From Emydura subglobosa (taxonomy: Eukaryota; Chordata; Testudines; Chelidae), in assembly GCA_007922225.1 (NCBI GenBank), contig ML680037.1, positions 3,702,876 through 3,766,875 on the forward strand: 64,000 bases of DNA, given 5' to 3'. The notes beneath the pieces were generated by a model, which was not told the DNA's origin, did not search any database, and saw only the letters and a list, made by a program, of their open reading frames with translations. Position numbers and translations under genes: made by a program. Shown piece by piece: positions 60,949 through 64,000 of the stretch (the stretch's first letter is position 1; each line of letters opens with the position of its first letter).

Positions 60949-63900
60949 CTACAAGAAAAATGAAGAATTCCTTAGCATCAATAAAATAATTTAAATATAC
61001 ATAATGAATTTAACTACCACTTTAATCTTCTTTATAAGTTTTGAAAAGTAACTATCTATGCTTTTCTAGACTGCAGTTCATCCATGTTCTTTAACATTAA
61101 AAATCAGAACTGAAGAGATGCTACATATTGAATAGGCACAGAAAGTGAACAACCACTGAGGTGGTCCAGCCAAGACAGGATTGAAGACTACTACCAGGGC
61201 AGTTTAAGAAAACTGTTCCTGAAACTGTGTGTTGTATGTATAGAGGATTTAGATACCAGCACTGATAACCCAACAGCTTTCACCAGCACTAAGTTCATTC
61301 GGATATATACTTTGAAAATTTACAAAACTGCAAAAATCACAACAGAGTAGACAATGTTGTGTCTCAAATTCACTTGGCTTGTTATTAAACTAGCACAAGA
61401 ATAAATGCTAACATCCATTACATATCATGTTTAATACATTTTAACATACACACATGCACAGCTCCTATAAATAAAAAAGCCAGAGGGTCAGTTCATAAAT
61501 ATGATGTGAGTTTTTTGATTGGCTTTATAATTTTATTCTGCTGGGTTTAGCTTGTTACTTTAGATCAGACTGTCAAACATTGTAAGGTTCTGACCCAAAA
61601 CTCACTGAAATCAATCGGAGTCTACAGCAGAGAGTGAATATATATATATTATATTTTTAGAATTTCAAAACAAAACACTCCACTGCACTGCACACACCTC
61701 TCCCCCTAGAAAGAAGATGAGAGAAAACACATGACAGGTGTTAGTCATGTTGCTTAATGTGCTACTTCAAGTTGATCAGATACTATGTTGATGAGTGCGA
61801 TAAAAGAACCTACACAGAATAGAACAGAATCCTAGGGGACACAAGACACAAGTGGTCAGATTCGGGGTCACAGTCAAGAGCCAACACATGAGTAGAAGGC
61901 AGGGAAGGGAAAGGAATTGAGGATAGAGCACCATCCATATCAGGAAGCAAAGAAAGAATGGAGTCTATTCTCTGAAACAGTCTCAGGGGGAGAGCTAGCA
62001 GACTCATTCTGTAAACAGCCTTTTTTAGCTGGAAAGAGAAATCCTGATCTGATTTCTCCCATGATGTAAAGAATCAAAGTAGAAGCAAGAAAATATCCCT
62101 CCTATAGAAAAGTGCCACAGCTACTTTTATCACAAACAATCAGAACTTTAATTTTAAGCTGTATCCAAATACAGCATCTCCAGAAGCATATATACATATA
62201 TACAAATGGGTAAGAGTGTGCATGCAGGTATGTGTCAATGCAACATACAGGTTGCAAACTGAAACAATCAAAAGTCAGGAAATGCCAAAGTTAAGGCTGC
62301 TACTTTAAATGCCACTTGCTGTGCTCTTTTTTGCAGAATAATTTCTCCCTCGTGCATAGTACAGTTTGGGCAGTGCAATCAATGGAGCAGCTGTTCAATA
62401 TTTATTTTCATCCTTAGGATTCAACTCATGAGTGGAACTTCAACTCATGCACACATTCACAGATAATAAAGAATGGAACAGCATTCTTTCAGAGCTCAGC
62501 CTAATTCCATACACATACACATTACAGCATGCATGTACAGAACTAGCAAAACATTAAGAGATCCTTATGTAATGAATGGGAATTTCCACTCAACTATACA
62601 TGCATCTTATGTGCAGTGCCAACATAATGATGCAAGATCTTATTTATTTTTTAAATAAAACACAACCATTATTGTATAACAAAACTATGCACATGCATGC
62701 ATACACATGTGTTAAACTCCTTGTGATCTGGTCTAAATGGACCAATAACCTATAGATGATATACTAGTCAAATGCCAAGTTTATACCTGTTCTCACTGAG
62801 GATGTTCCAAAAAGATAGTCAATTTTCTTTTAAATGGAAAAAATGCATATTTCCTCTTCCCCTCACCAAGCTTTCTCCATACTCAAAAAATACACTTTAA
62901 TAGTTTTTGCTTAATGGATTTTTCTCCAACTGTGACAAAACAGAACATTTCACACTGCAAAATAAGAGCTTGAGAAAGTTCTAAAGCTACTGAATAAAGG
63001 TTGTTTAGAATGGAAACACAGAGGCAATCATAATATACATGGTCCAGCTATACATTAATATAGAATCTATATTTCCTTGTGAATTCAAATGGCAGCTGCA
63101 GACTCCAAGCTCCAATTTATATGTGTTCCAGACTGGTGATAAAAAAAAGTTTCCAGGAAAAAGTTTCCAGGAAAAAAACAAATAGCACTACTCATTTATG
63201 GAGAAACCGAAACTGGCAGTGTTTCTAATCTGTTATGTTTTTATTTAAAAGAACTGAAACCAATACTTGTAATGAATTCTGACAATAGTTAAACTCTGCT
63301 TATAGTGAAGTAGAATGAAAGTTCAAATTGTTTCAATACAATTTTCCTTGGACTGTATCACTTCTCACCTATCTCTTTGTGTAAAAGGGAAAAAAGTCCT
63401 TGCTGACACTTCTGTAACCATAAGGGATGAAGAGATGTCATCGGTGAAACCCTGTGAATTCTCAAAGAAAGAGGAATCCTTGCAGCTTTGAGGGAGAGAT
63501 GCTAAAAACTAGCTTCATAAACATATTGCATGATATTCATAGTTTTGTAAATTTTTATTTAGCTAAGGTATAAAGGAAAGCTGCTGTTAATTAAACAATT
63601 TTTTATCATTTTTATTCTATTCTACTCTATTCTATAAAATTGCTGCTATTTCTGTATTTTTTTCAAAATGACTCTTCATTTCCGGAATCACCTTTTATTT
63701 CTGGAATCACTGTTCAGAGGGAGGTGGGGCACACAGAGTCACGCCCTCCAGATTTCTGCCCAGAGAAACCTGACTCTTCCCCAGAGCTCAGGGTAGAGAA
63801 TGGGTGCTAGCTGCTGTTGAGAGTCATTGCTAACTTCTCATCTCACACAAGCCTGGGCTTGGCATAACAGCCACAGTTTCCTCCCAGGCAGGGCACTTGG

Positions 63901-64000
63901 CAGCGGGGCTACCTTGCCATGCTGCAGAGTGGACATCGCTCAGAACTGCTCTTGGCAGCAACCACAGCGCCTCTCCCCTGCTCACCTCCCCAGAACACAG
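60949..64000. other. RECK intron 1, partial
   Basis: Upstream of exon 2 on the minus strand. No signal-peptide exon, CpG island or promoter is visible up to the window edge, so exon 1 lies further right. The last 300 bases are more GC-rich but give no coding frame matching RECK. The region 61600-62700 contains AT- and CA-rich simple stretches. Confidence 0.7.

Noticed and set aside
63680..64000. GC-richer end of the window as a possible RECK exon 1 or promoter
   Set aside because: No signal-peptide frame or splice donor fitting exon 2 is visible on the minus strand, and CpG density is not that of a CpG island.

Overview
This is vertebrate nuclear DNA, most likely from a turtle: an AT-rich intronic landscape packed with CR1 LINEs, DIRS elements, hAT transposons, MIRs and an LTR element. 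I infer turtle from the CR1 3' ends and the mix of element families; I made no database comparison.

The only host gene I can support is RECK, on the minus strand. Ten consecutive coding exons (2-11 if exon 1 carries the signal peptide) lie between 60948 and 1087. All are flanked by GT/AG splice sites and join in one open frame of about 399 codons, matching human residues 35-433 without an indel as I recall that protein. They encode the five cysteine-knot (CC) motifs and the start of the next cysteine-rich domain. Exon 1 lies beyond the right edge and exon 12 onward beyond the left edge. RECK is a GPI-anchored cell-surface protein that restrains MMPs and acts with GPR124 as a Wnt7 co-receptor.

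Everything else is intronic. Left to right: a GGC-rich non-autonomous hAT inside a MIR (206-675, intron 11); an almost complete but broken Ty3/Gypsy element (5110-10856, intron 9) with two LTRs, a tRNA-Leu primer site, a SCAN-like Gag and integrase placed before reverse transcriptase (Gmr1-like order); a fold-back hAT with transposase remnants (13464-15110, intron 7); several small palindromic or inverted-repeat elements and a CR1 tail (intron 6); a DIRS element with inverted terminal repeats interrupted by a CR1 (33310-39565, intron 5); and in intron 3 a nest in which a DIRS gag relic is split by a CR1, itself split by a solo LTR with a perfect 5-bp target duplication, plus a second LTR-like block. 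Intron 2 is short and almost empty. Intron 1 holds more DIRS and CR1 debris only if counted with intron 3/2 boundaries as listed below.

No element ORF is intact. The least ordinary features are the Gypsy element's domain order and SCAN-like Gag, the repeated three-exon phase pattern of the RECK CC1 and CC2 modules, and the fold-back hAT.
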